NCBI GenBank assembly: GCA_029555925.1
Contig: JAKPQU010000206.1
Span: forward strand, 1 to 7,257
Direction: 5' to 3'
Source: Bacillota bacterium
GTDB taxonomy: Bacteria > Eremiobacterota > SpSt-956 > JAKJGF01
Length of the DNA stretch: 7,257 bases
In this document: piece after piece, positions 1 through 4,822 of the stretch
Layout: each line of letters opens with the position of its first letter
Numbering within the stretch: the stretch's first letter is position 1
Position numbers and translations under genes: made by a program
The notes under the pieces: generated by a model
What the model saw: only the letters and a program-made list of their open reading frames with translations
Told to the model about the DNA's origin: nothing
Database searches by the model: none

Positions 1-239
1 TCTGGAGAAGAAAAATTAGTTTTTTATATAGGATTAAAAATTAAATAAGGGCTAATTTATTGTCTGTAAAACAAATTAAATAAGGCAAATTATTTTTCTT
101 CGTAAGAGCCTGTCAGGCAGAAGCTGATAAATGGTTACTAACAGGCATGACCGGAGGGGTCACAACCAAATATGAGAATTAGAAAACAGTGAAGCATAAG
201 CTTCTATTATTCTCATATAAATTTACCTGTAGCGGTAAT
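1..239 (+). repeat. Dispersed intergenic repeat, copy A (cut at left edge)
   Basis: Bases 1-141 align without gaps to 4345-4485, with 10 mismatches that I counted (26, 32, 37, 45, 46, 48, 49, 52, 123, 124). Bases 222-239 match 4486-4503 exactly. Copy A differs by about 80 extra bases at 142-221. The segment 88-121 is one arm of a long inverted repeat; its partner arm begins at base 1 and would extend left of the window, as it does in copy B. The repeat ends at the stop codon of the minus-strand gene (239-241), so it forms that gene's 3' flank. There is no coding potential. It could be a MITE-like element or a repeat that makes structured RNA. The strand given is arbitrary. Confidence 0.85.
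142..221. repeat. 80-nt segment present only in copy A of the dispersed repeat
   Basis: This stretch interrupts the repeat relative to copy B and is itself hairpin-forming. TATGAGAAT at 171-179 pairs with ATTCTCATA at 209-217. Inside that, GAAGC (191-195) and GCTTC (200-204) close a four-base loop, and TGACC/GGTCA (near 149-162) makes a further small hairpin. TAA occurs at both edges (139-141 and 218-220), which could be a short target duplication but may be chance. It is either an insertion in copy A or a deletion from copy B; two copies cannot show which. Confidence 0.55.
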
Positions 240-1834
240 TAGATCTGTTTCATATGCATAAACCCGGACATGTTTGGAAGTCTTACCTCTGCAGATGCTG
301 GCTGAGAAATAATCATACCTGATATATGAAGTATGTTTTTCGCCATAATCCTCATTGGCTCCTTGGAATTCTTATCTCCTTCCATATACCAGTCGTAAAG
401 TTTCTGCATCTCTGAACCGCTGAAATTACCTGTCATAATTTCCTTCCATGCAGACATAATTATCTTACCCGCTTCCCTGTTAATTTCCAATCCTTCCGGA
501 GAAATAAGGGTGCCTGTGTCTGTCTGTAAACCGAAATTTTCAACTGACTGCAGGGTAGTATCTTCCGTTATTACCGGCGTTATGTCTGAAGATATATGTT
601 CAACTGGCTGTAAAGGAGTCCCTTCTGTTATGGCTGTCTGTGCCGTGTCTGCAGATATATGTTCAACTGGCTGCAGGGGGGCCTCTTCTGTTATGGCTGT
701 CTGTAATGTATCTGAAGATATATGTTCAACTGGCTGTAAAGGAGTCCCTTCTGTTATGGCTGTCTGTGCCGTGTCTGCGGATATATGTTCAACTGGCTGT
801 GAAGGAGTATCTTCTATTATGCCCGGCTGTATTCCGTCTGATGTTTCATTGCTTTGCCCGCTAACTGACTGAGAACTCCAGCTTTCTATCAGTTCTTTAG
901 TTTTTCTATCAGGTATTCCAATATTTTGCCCGGTAACTGGCGGAGGGAGACAGGTTCCCGTCAGTTCTTTAGTTTTTCTGTCAGGTATTCCGGTGCTTTG
1001 CTTCATACCTGTAAGAAAGCTCCATGCCCCCATCAGTTCTTGAGCTTTTCTGACCGGAATTCCTGGGCTTTGCTTACCACCTGACGGCGGTAACCAGGTT
1101 CCCGTCAGTTCGTTGGTTCTTCTGTCCGTAATTCCTGTGCTTTGCCTGATACCTGACTGAGAAGCCCGGATTTCCATCATTTCTTTGAACTTTCTGTCCG
1201 TAATTCCTGTGTTTTGCTCACCATCTGACGGAAGTTCCCACGTTCCTGCCAATTTTTTAGTTTTTCCGTCCAGTATTCCTGTGTTTTGCTCATCCTCTGA
1301 CGCAACACCCATGGTTTCTATCGGTTCTTTAGGTTTCTCGTCCCCAATCCCGGCAATCTGCTTATCCTCTGACGGAAGTTCCCATGTTCCCGTAAGTTTT
1401 TTAGTTTTTCCGTCCGGCATTCCTGTGCTTTGCTCCCATTCTGATTGGGAAACCCGGCTTCCTGCCGGTTCTTTATCTGATCCATCCGATGTTTCGCTGC
1501 TCTGTTCATCTTCTGACGGGGCAATCTGTGTGGTCACTTCGTCTGAAAAGGCAGAATCAAACATTCCCTCTGTGCTATCTGCAAATGCTTCAGATTGACT
1601 ATTTCCCCATATGTCCCAAGCAGTATTTGCTTCCGTATCCGGTGTGTCTGTAAACAGGCTGTAATCGCTATCAGTTCGGTTTGCATTGACACCATTCTGC
1701 AGGTCACCTGATCCGGTTTGCTCCGGTTTTACTTTTGAAGTTGCATCAGGCAATGCCGTGCCGGAGTCTATATTATTTCCGTTGAGATTATTGTTAAATA
1801 AGTTATTCATACAATTATTTTCACATATAAACAT
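239..1834 (-). CDS. Tandem-repeat protein of unknown function, downstream partner of the cyanophycinase-like gene
   Basis: I do not recognise the family. The 531-residue protein has four parts. Residues 1-106 are rich in Asn, Asp, Ser and Thr, with no signal peptide or membrane segment. Residues 107-346 are ten contiguous 24-residue repeats, roughly SxxxQxTGIPDRKTKELTGTWxPP. Residues 347-429 are four repeats of 21, 21, 21 and 20 residues starting PVEHIS. Residues 450-531 are a Met-rich, probably helical region without repeats (for example SAWKEIMTG, LYDWYMEG). The repeats are hydrophilic and probably disordered. The start is uncertain: ATG at 1834 or ATG at 1810 (residue 9), neither with a clear ribosome site. 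It lies about 15 nt after the upstream stop codon, so translational coupling is plausible. That it is a real gene is supported by the long open frame, in-frame repeat periods and operon position. A cytoplasmic scaffold or binding role would be speculation. Confidence 0.8.
   Translation of the reverse strand: MFICENNCMNNLFNNNLNGNNIDSGTALPDATSKVKPEQTGSGDLQNGVNANRTDSDYSLFTDTPDTEANTAWDIWGNSQSEAFADSTEGMFDSAFSDEVTTQIAPSEDEQSSETSDGSDKEPAGSRVSQSEWEQSTGMPDGKTKKLTGTWELPSEDKQIAGIGDEKPKEPIETMGVASEDEQNTGILDGKTKKLAGTWELPSDGEQNTGITDRKFKEMMEIRASQSGIRQSTGITDRRTNELTGTWLPPSGGKQSPGIPVRKAQELMGAWSFLTGMKQSTGIPDRKTKELTGTCLPPPVTGQNIGIPDRKTKELIESWSSQSVSGQSNETSDGIQPGIIEDTPSQPVEHISADTAQTAITEGTPLQPVEHISSDTLQTAITEEAPLQPVEHISADTAQTAITEGTPLQPVEHISSDITPVITEDTTLQSVENFGLQTDTGTLISPEGLEINREAGKIIMSAWKEIMTGNFSGSEMQKLYDWYMEGDKNSKEPMRIMAKNILHISGMIISQPASAEVRLPNMSGFMHMKQI
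548..796 (-). repeat. 63-bp in-frame tandem repeats (four units, last one degraded)
   Basis: These units encode PVEHIS(A/S)DTxQTAITExxPLQ at residues 347-429 of the repeat protein. Units 1 and 3 are identical in protein sequence; units 2 and 4 share the SSD variant. At DNA level a 68-nt stretch is repeated exactly at 585-652 and 711-778, an offset of 126 nt, or two units. This points to recent duplication of a two-unit block. The fourth unit has lost one codon (20 residues) and drifts into non-repeat sequence. Confidence 0.92.
797..1516 (-). repeat. 72-bp in-frame tandem repeats (ten units)
   Basis: Ten back-to-back 24-residue units cover residues 107-346 of the repeat protein with no indels between units. 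Gln at position 5 is in all ten. The TGIPDRKTKEL core is best kept in units 2, 4, 6, 8 and 9; units 1, 3 and 10 are the most diverged. Each unit is exactly 72 bp. Unequal divergence across a fixed length suggests an old expansion with selection on unit length or frame, unlike the near-identical 63-bp array beside it. Confidence 0.93.
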
Positions 1835-1849
1835 ATATTTGTAAAGATC

Positions 1850-3154
1850 TTATATGTTTTTTTTAATTTCAATTTTAACCGGTTCTATATTCATGTGGAC
1901 ATTAATTGCAGAACAGCCTTCGTCACAGCAGTAGATTTTCGTATCTTTTGCTTTTCCGAAGGTCAGTAAAAATCCGGCCCCTTCCTCTTCTCCCGTCATC
2001 TCAAAAGCAAGGCCCTTTGTTGTTTCTTTTTTATAAAGATACACGGTAACCGCATCTTTTATCTCATCAAAAATGGATGTACTTATGTAGATTTTATTAT
2101 TTTCATATTCTTCTTCATCTAAATCATCTGTCTGCTTTATGTCAAATTTATCTGAGAGAGGATTATACACATCACCTTTTTCTATATAGCTTATAATTAT
2201 ATTATCTATTGCAGTTACTTTTAATTTTTCATTGGGCATAGCTCCTCCATGAGGAAGACAGAGTAATTTTCCTATTTGTTCACCACATCCGGGAAGCATT
2301 ATATTTGTAAGATTTACTATTGTAAGGCCCCCTTCTCCTGTGACCTCTATGGTGTTATTCCTGTTATCTACCACCATGGCAGTATTTTCATCTATACCGA
2401 AGGCAAATCTATTATTTGTCTTCATTGCCGCAATAACAAGCCTTCCCAATCTTCCTCTCTGGCTGAAATGCTGATCTACCATGCCGTATCTAAAAAATCC
2501 GAGACCTTCACTTAAAATCAGTTTCCCCTTCTCTTCCTCCACAGGAGCAAAATAATCGTTCAGTGCATCAAGACTGGTTCCTCCTCCTATCATGGGAGAA
2601 CTCATTATTGCCGCTCCTGCACTTGTTCCTCCCAGAACCGCTCCTCTGTTGTATATATCCCATATGGCTTTAAGAACAGGGGTTTTCTTTTTTTCTGTAT
2701 CGAGTAAAACCTCTATATATCTAGCCTGATCTCCTCCCGTAAACCAGAGGCCGTCATAATCTTCTATTTTTACTGCTATTTCTTTACTGGTTCCGTTATC
2801 TTTCCAGCTTGATTCGTCAAATTCTGTGGCAGGATCATCTTTTACTGCAAGAGGAATTATTTCTATGTTTTTTTTCAAAACACCGTAAGACATGAGGTTT
2901 TTCTTGAAAATTTCCGCACTGGAAACAGGTTCCCCGCTTCCGGCTGGAATAATGCCTATTTTAACTTCCTCTTTGTTTTTATTTTTGTATTTCATAGAAA
3001 GTTCTATAAATTTATTGTATATGTCACTGTTGTCAGGTTCAAGCCTTCCTCCTACAATAACAAGAGAACCTGCTGTATTTTCCCCTGACATGGCAGGTAT
3101 GCCGTAGGAAAATAATATAATGAAAACAATTAATAAAAGAACTTTTGCTGGCAT
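1850..3154 (-). CDS. cphB: Exported cyanophycinase-family serine peptidase (S51)
   Basis: Cyanophycinases cut cyanophycin (poly-Asp with Arg side chains) into beta-Asp-Arg dipeptides. In this 434-residue product I see GGDQ (Gln143), nucleophile motif GGTSAGA (Ser178), DQHFSQRGRLGRL (Asp227, Gln228, His229, Arg233, Arg235, Arg238) and GIDENTA (Glu256). From memory of Synechocystis CphB these align with Gln101, Ser132, Asp172, Gln173, His174, Arg178, Arg180, Arg183 and Glu201, with identical spacing from Asp172 to Glu201. Residues 1-23 look like a signal peptide (hydrophobic core VLLLIVFIILF, likely cleavage after AMS), so the enzyme is probably exported. The product is longer than the intracellular enzyme (about 270 residues), with a C-terminal extension of about 150 residues containing Cys409, Cys410 and Cys414. 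An in-frame TTG at 3178 and ATG at 3160 are less likely starts, because AAAGGAG at 3163-3169 is correctly spaced only for ATG 3154. It leads the operon with the repeat protein. A related S51 peptidase with another substrate remains possible. Confidence 0.88.
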   Translation of the reverse strand: MPAKVLLLIVFIILFSYGIPAMSGENTAGSLVIVGGRLEPDNSDIYNKFIELSMKYKNKNKEEVKIGIIPAGSGEPVSSAEIFKKNLMSYGVLKKNIEIIPLAVKDDPATEFDESSWKDNGTSKEIAVKIEDYDGLWFTGGDQARYIEVLLDTEKKKTPVLKAIWDIYNRGAVLGGTSAGAAIMSSPMIGGGTSLDALNDYFAPVEEEKGKLILSEGLGFFRYGMVDQHFSQRGRLGRLVIAAMKTNNRFAFGIDENTAMVVDNRNNTIEVTGEGGLTIVNLTNIMLPGCGEQIGKLLCLPHGGAMPNEKLKVTAIDNIIISYIEKGDVYNPLSDKFDIKQTDDLDEEEYENNKIYISTSIFDEIKDAVTVYLYKKETTKGLAFEMTGEEEGAGFLLTFGKAKDTKIYCCDEGCSAINVHMNIEPVKIEIKKNI

Positions 3155-3162
3155 AATCATTG

Positions 3163-3169
3163 CTCCTTT
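3163..3169 (-). promoter_or_regulatory. Ribosome binding site that sets the cyanophycinase start
   Basis: Read on the minus strand this is AAAGGAG. It sits 8 nt before ATG at 3154 but only 2 nt before ATG at 3160, and the TTG at 3178 lies upstream of it. The spacing favours the 3154 start, which also puts the signal-peptide charge and hydrophobic core in the usual place. Confidence 0.65.
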
Positions 3170-3177
3170 TCTTATCA

Positions 3178-3189
3178 AATCATATGATT
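3178..3189. promoter_or_regulatory. Perfect 12-bp palindrome before the cyanophycinase ribosome site
   Basis: AATCATATGATT is a perfect palindrome placed just upstream of the ribosome binding site of the minus-strand gene. The position would suit an operator or a small leader hairpin. Short AT-rich palindromes are common by chance in such DNA, so this is a weak candidate. Confidence 0.2.
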
Positions 3190-3216
3190 ACTTCATAAAT
3201 ATGTTACATTCTCTAT

Positions 3217-3259
3217 AAAAAAAAAAATCCTTTATATATAATATCTTAAAGGATTTTTT
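3217..3259 (-). terminator. Rho-independent terminator-like hairpin, strongest on the minus strand
   Basis: AAAAAATCCTTTA (3222-3234) and TAAAGGATTTTTT (3247-3259) form a perfect 13-bp stem with a 12-nt loop. On the minus strand the hairpin runs into 11 consecutive U (3217-3227); on the plus strand it ends in 6 U. It may work in both directions. Its place is odd: it lies about 60 nt upstream of the cyanophycinase start in a divergent region, so it either blocks antisense or read-through transcription or acts as a leader attenuator. Confidence 0.6.
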
Positions 3260-3301
3260 GTATTATTCAGTGAATTTTTTTATTAACTATAGTCCACCAG
3301 G

Positions 3302-3329
3302 TTGAATTTTTACATTTTTTTTATAAAAT
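3302..3329 (+). promoter_or_regulatory. Weak candidate sigma70-type promoter for the DUF3592 gene
   Basis: TTGAAT (3302-3307) and TAAAAT (3324-3329) are 16 bp apart and resemble -35 and -10 boxes. They lie about 140 bp upstream of the plus-strand gene at 3470, inside the 148-bp inverted-repeat element. In DNA this AT-rich such matches are expected by chance. Confidence 0.18.
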
Positions 3330-3337
3330 CAGGTGTT

Positions 3338-3358
3338 GGGTTATGGGTTATGGGTTTT
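3338..3358 (+). repeat. Heptamer tandem repeat (GGGTTAT)2 GGGTTTT
   Basis: Three consecutive 7-bp units, the last with one change, lie inside the 148-bp inverted-repeat element. Two other short 7-bp arrays with different sequences occur later in the window. Confidence 0.8.
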
Positions 3359-3469
3359 AGGTTTTTAATATTCTTAACCCGGCACCCATACCCCGGAACC
3401 TTTAAAACGTAAGATTTTTTCCCTGGTGCACTATAACATGCAATTATTAGTTATATCAGGAGGTGATAT

Positions 3470-4021
3470 ATGGAACAGGAAATACCAAAAATAAGTATGA
3501 AGGATTATAAATCTGCCAGGTTATTTGTGACAGGTATTTTTGGTTTCTTATTATTGATCAGTTTTATTTCAGCATATTTTATTATTATGAAACCTGTAAT
3601 GTATATTATTGATGCAAAAAACTGGAAGGAAACTCCATGTACTATCATATCCAGCGAGGTAAAAGAGACCACGGTCAGAGGGAAATCGTCAACATCAACA
3701 TATTACTATCCCCAGATTGTATATACCTATAAAATTAACGGCCGTACACACAGGTCAAACAGGGTTACTTTTATTGACGGTGCCAGAGATTTTTCCTATG
3801 CATATGATGTTGTCAAAGCCTATGGGACAGGTAAACAAACCGTATGTTATGTGAAACCTTCTAGCCCGGAGGAAGCAGTTCTTGACAGAAAATTACAGGG
3901 AAGTAATTTCTTTTTTGCTATTATTCCTCTCGGTTTTTTTTGTTTCGGCTTCATCGGACTTATCGGAGGTCTTAACGTATTGAAGAAGATACCGATAAAA
4001 GAAGAAATAAAAAATGACTGA
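3470..4021 (+). CDS. DUF3592-type small membrane protein
   Basis: The 183-residue protein has two predicted membrane helices, at about residues 18-40 (FVTGIFGFLLLISFISAYFI) and 147-170 (FFFAIIPLGFFCFGFIGLIG). Between them is a domain of about 105 residues facing one side of the membrane. That domain has the DUF3592 pattern: W52 then TPCTIISSEV, YYYPQIVYTYKINGR around 78-92, and VCYVKPSSPEEAVLD around 126-139. The family has no settled function. The start is firm: a near-perfect AGGAGGTGAT (3458-3467) precedes ATG 3470. The gene is divergent from the cyanophycinase and separated from the next operon by about 0.8 kb, so it is probably transcribed alone. There is no evident tie to either neighbour. 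Family assignment rests on motif memory and topology. Confidence 0.8.
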   Translation: MEQEIPKISMKDYKSARLFVTGIFGFLLLISFISAYFIIMKPVMYIIDAKNWKETPCTIISSEVKETTVRGKSSTSTYYYPQIVYTYKINGRTHRSNRVTFIDGARDFSYAYDVVKAYGTGKQTVCYVKPSSPEEAVLDRKLQGSNFFFAIIPLGFFCFGFIGLIGGLNVLKKIPIKEEIKND

Positions 4022-4077
4022 AATGATCTTTTAAAATATCGTAAGTGGTCAACAGCTGGCTATCAGTTATCAACTGA

Positions 4078-4099
4078 AAATTGTAAGTCTTTACAATTT
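4078..4099 (+). terminator. Possible weak terminator hairpin after the DUF3592 gene
   Basis: AAATTGTAA (4078-4086) and TTACAATTT (4091-4099) form a perfect 9-bp stem with loop GTCT, 57 bases after the DUF3592 stop codon. The stem is AT-rich and no clean U-run follows (CTTACTTG), so termination is doubtful. It may be just another palindrome of this repeat-rich region. Confidence 0.3.
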
Positions 4100-4158
4100 C
4101 TTACTTGAATTTATTAAATTAAAGTTTTCTATTGCCGATAATATAAAATACAGGTTGA

Positions 4159-4262
4159 CTATACTTTCGCAGATTTCAGAAAAAGCTTTGAATTTATTAA
4201 GTTTTATGTTTTAACTGAAGTCAATAAAATCAAAGGTTTTATAAAAAAGTGCGAAAGTATAG
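4159..4262. repeat. 104-bp inverted-repeat (MITE-like) element
   Basis: The ends CTATACTTTCGCA (4159-4171) and TGCGAAAGTATAG (4250-4262) are perfect 13-bp inverted repeats. The arms continue: 4181-4199 pairs with 4222-4240 at 16 of 19 positions, giving two 41-nt arms around a 22-nt centre. No coding capacity. The compact, symmetric form is typical of a miniature inverted-repeat element. I see no clear target-site duplication. Confidence 0.65.
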
Positions 4263-4330
4263 ATACGAATGGAGGCATAATTTTCCTGCACTCAGTACCG
4301 TAACAGGTAAAAGGGTATCCGTAAAAAGCT

Positions 4331-4465
4331 TCTGCCTGGCGGGCTCTGGAGAAGAAAAATTAGTTTTTTCTATAGTATTAGAAATTAACCAGTGGTTAAT
4401 TTATTGTCTGTAAAACAAATTAAATAAGGCAAATTATTTTTCTTCGTAAGAGCCTGTCAGGCAGA
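4331..4465. repeat. 135-nt long-hairpin element overlapping dispersed repeat copy B
   Basis: The left arm starts TCTGCCTGGCGGGCTCT (4331-4347) and the right arm (4432-4465) ends AGAGCCTGTCAGGCAGA. They pair over 17 positions with two G-T wobbles, then a 3-by-3 mismatch, then 10 perfect pairs (GAAGAAAAAT 4351-4360 with ATTTTTCTTC). The central region contains the near-palindrome TTAACCAGTGGTTAA (4385-4399), which is not kept in copy A. The right arm recurs exactly at 88-121. Confidence 0.7.
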
Positions 4466-4503
4466 AATTGATAAATGGTTACTAATTTACCTGTAGCGGT
4501 AAT
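4345..4503 (+). repeat. Dispersed intergenic repeat, copy B
   Basis: This is the second copy of the repeat at 1-239, in the same orientation, lacking the 80-nt segment found in copy A. Bases 4405-4466 and 4469-4485 are identical to copy A; most differences fall in the hairpin centre (copy A positions 26-52). It ends with TTACC TGTAGC GGTAA, a small 5-bp hairpin also present at the end of copy A. Confidence 0.85.
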
Positions 4504-4553
4504 AAGAACTTAATTACTGAGATAAGCATAAATAATACATATATGCTCTCGTG

Positions 4554-4567
4554 ACGCGTAACGCGTA
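4554..4567 (+). repeat. Heptamer tandem repeat (ACGCGTA)2
   Basis: Two exact 7-bp units, much richer in G+C than the surrounding sequence, lie in the loop of the inverted repeat at 4514-4618. The units create two ACGCGT palindromes. Confidence 0.7.
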
Positions 4568-4600
4568 ATGTGTGACGGGAGGAAGACATTTATTAAATGC

Positions 4601-4618
4601 TTATGCTCAGGTCAGTAA
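4601..4618 (+). repeat. 18-bp direct repeat, first copy
   Basis: TTATGCTCAGGTCAGTAA occurs here and again exactly at 4737-4754. Here it forms the right arm of the inverted repeat at 4514-4618. Confidence 0.8.
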
Positions 4619-4662
4619 TGTGACAATGTCAGGATAATTTTACCTGCAATTACTAAAGTGAG

Positions 4663-4683
4663 TAGTGAATAGTGAAAAGTGAA
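4663..4683 (+). repeat. Heptamer tandem repeat (TAGTGAA)2 AAGTGAA
   Basis: Three consecutive 7-bp units, the last with one change, preceded by a related AGTGAG at 4657-4662. It is the third heptamer array in the window and lies about 140 bp upstream of the hydroxylase operon. Confidence 0.75.
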
Positions 4684-4736
4684 AAACCAGAAAACCTTAT
4701 CTAATTTTGTTTATAACATATTAAAATATTAATTGT

Positions 4737-4754
4737 TTATGCTCAGGTCAGTAA
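4737..4754 (+). repeat. 18-bp direct repeat, second copy
   Basis: An exact copy of 4601-4618, ending 68 bp before the start of the molybdenum hydroxylase operon. This copy lacks the left inverted-repeat arm. Its position would fit a regulatory site, but that is only a guess. Confidence 0.75.
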
Positions 4755-4822
4755 GAAGGATTTATCGTCTTAAATAGTGAATTATCCTGAATTATCAGAA
4801 TTTTTATCGGGAGGAACATGTT

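Larger units (their letters stand above)
3288..3435. repeat. 148-bp inverted-repeat element
   Basis: The ends TATAGTCCACCAGG (3288-3301) and CCTGGTGCACTATA (3422-3435) are inverted repeats with one mismatch over 14 bp. A second nested pair, GGGTTATGGGT (3345-3355) and ACCCATACCCC (3384-3394), has one mismatch over 11. The interior holds the heptamer array at 3338-3358. There is no open frame. The element fills most of the region between the divergent cyanophycinase and DUF3592 genes. It looks like a miniature inverted-repeat element, or folds as a long hairpin if transcribed. Confidence 0.6.
4514..4618. repeat. Imperfect inverted repeat with heptamer array in its loop
   Basis: TTACTGA (4514-4520) pairs with TCAGTAA (4612-4618), and ATAAGCAT (4522-4529) pairs with ATGCTTAT (4597-4604). 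The two stems are separated by 1 nt on the left and 7 nt on the right. The loop holds ACGCGTA twice in tandem (4554-4567). No open frame of note. Confidence 0.5.
4022..4822. other. 0.8-kb gene-free region packed with inverted and direct repeats
   Basis: I find no credible gene here on either strand. In order it contains a 9-bp hairpin (4078-4099), a 104-bp inverted-repeat element (4159-4262), a long hairpin overlapping copy B of the dispersed repeat (4331-4503), a fourth inverted repeat with a heptamer array in its loop (4514-4618), an 18-bp direct repeat (4601-4618 and 4737-4754), a TAGTGAA heptamer array (4663-4683) and a 10-bp inverted pair (CAGGATAATT 4630-4639, AATTATCCTG 4780-4789). TTGAATTTATTAA also occurs twice (4105-4117, 4188-4200). 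The promoter of the molybdenum hydroxylase operon should be in the last 200 bases, but I cannot point to one. Confidence 0.8.

Noticed and set aside
510..872. Plus-strand open frame with a repeated CSTGCKGVPSVMAV pattern, and a second one at 640-864
   Set aside because: Both are antisense shadows of the 63-bp repeat array in the minus-strand gene; their periodicity and Cys pattern follow from the repeat, and they have no convincing ribosome site.
797..1516. Idea that the Asp-Arg pairs in the GIPDRKTKEL repeats are substrates of the neighbouring cyanophycinase-like enzyme
   Set aside because: Cyanophycinase acts on a beta-linked Asp-Arg polymer, not ordinary peptide bonds; Asp-Arg occurs in only about four of the ten units, and the repeat protein has no export signal while the peptidase does.
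1185..1598. Plus-strand open frame rich in Pro and Ser, and a minus-strand frame at 1318-1524
   Set aside because: They are out-of-frame readings of the 72-bp repeat array, kept open only because the unit length is a multiple of three.
3338..3358. Telomere-like or G-quadruplex sequence because of repeated GGGTTAT
   Set aside because: Only three short G-runs are present (a fourth is missing), and the setting is an ordinary intergenic inverted repeat.
4331..4618. CRISPR array
   Set aside because: The repeats differ in sequence and spacing and are palindromic elements; there are no regularly spaced identical units and no cas genes.
4503..4822. Purine or molybdenum-cofactor riboswitch upstream of the hydroxylase operon
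   Set aside because: I could not find the conserved core of either class, and the visible stems are explained by the inverted repeats already listed.
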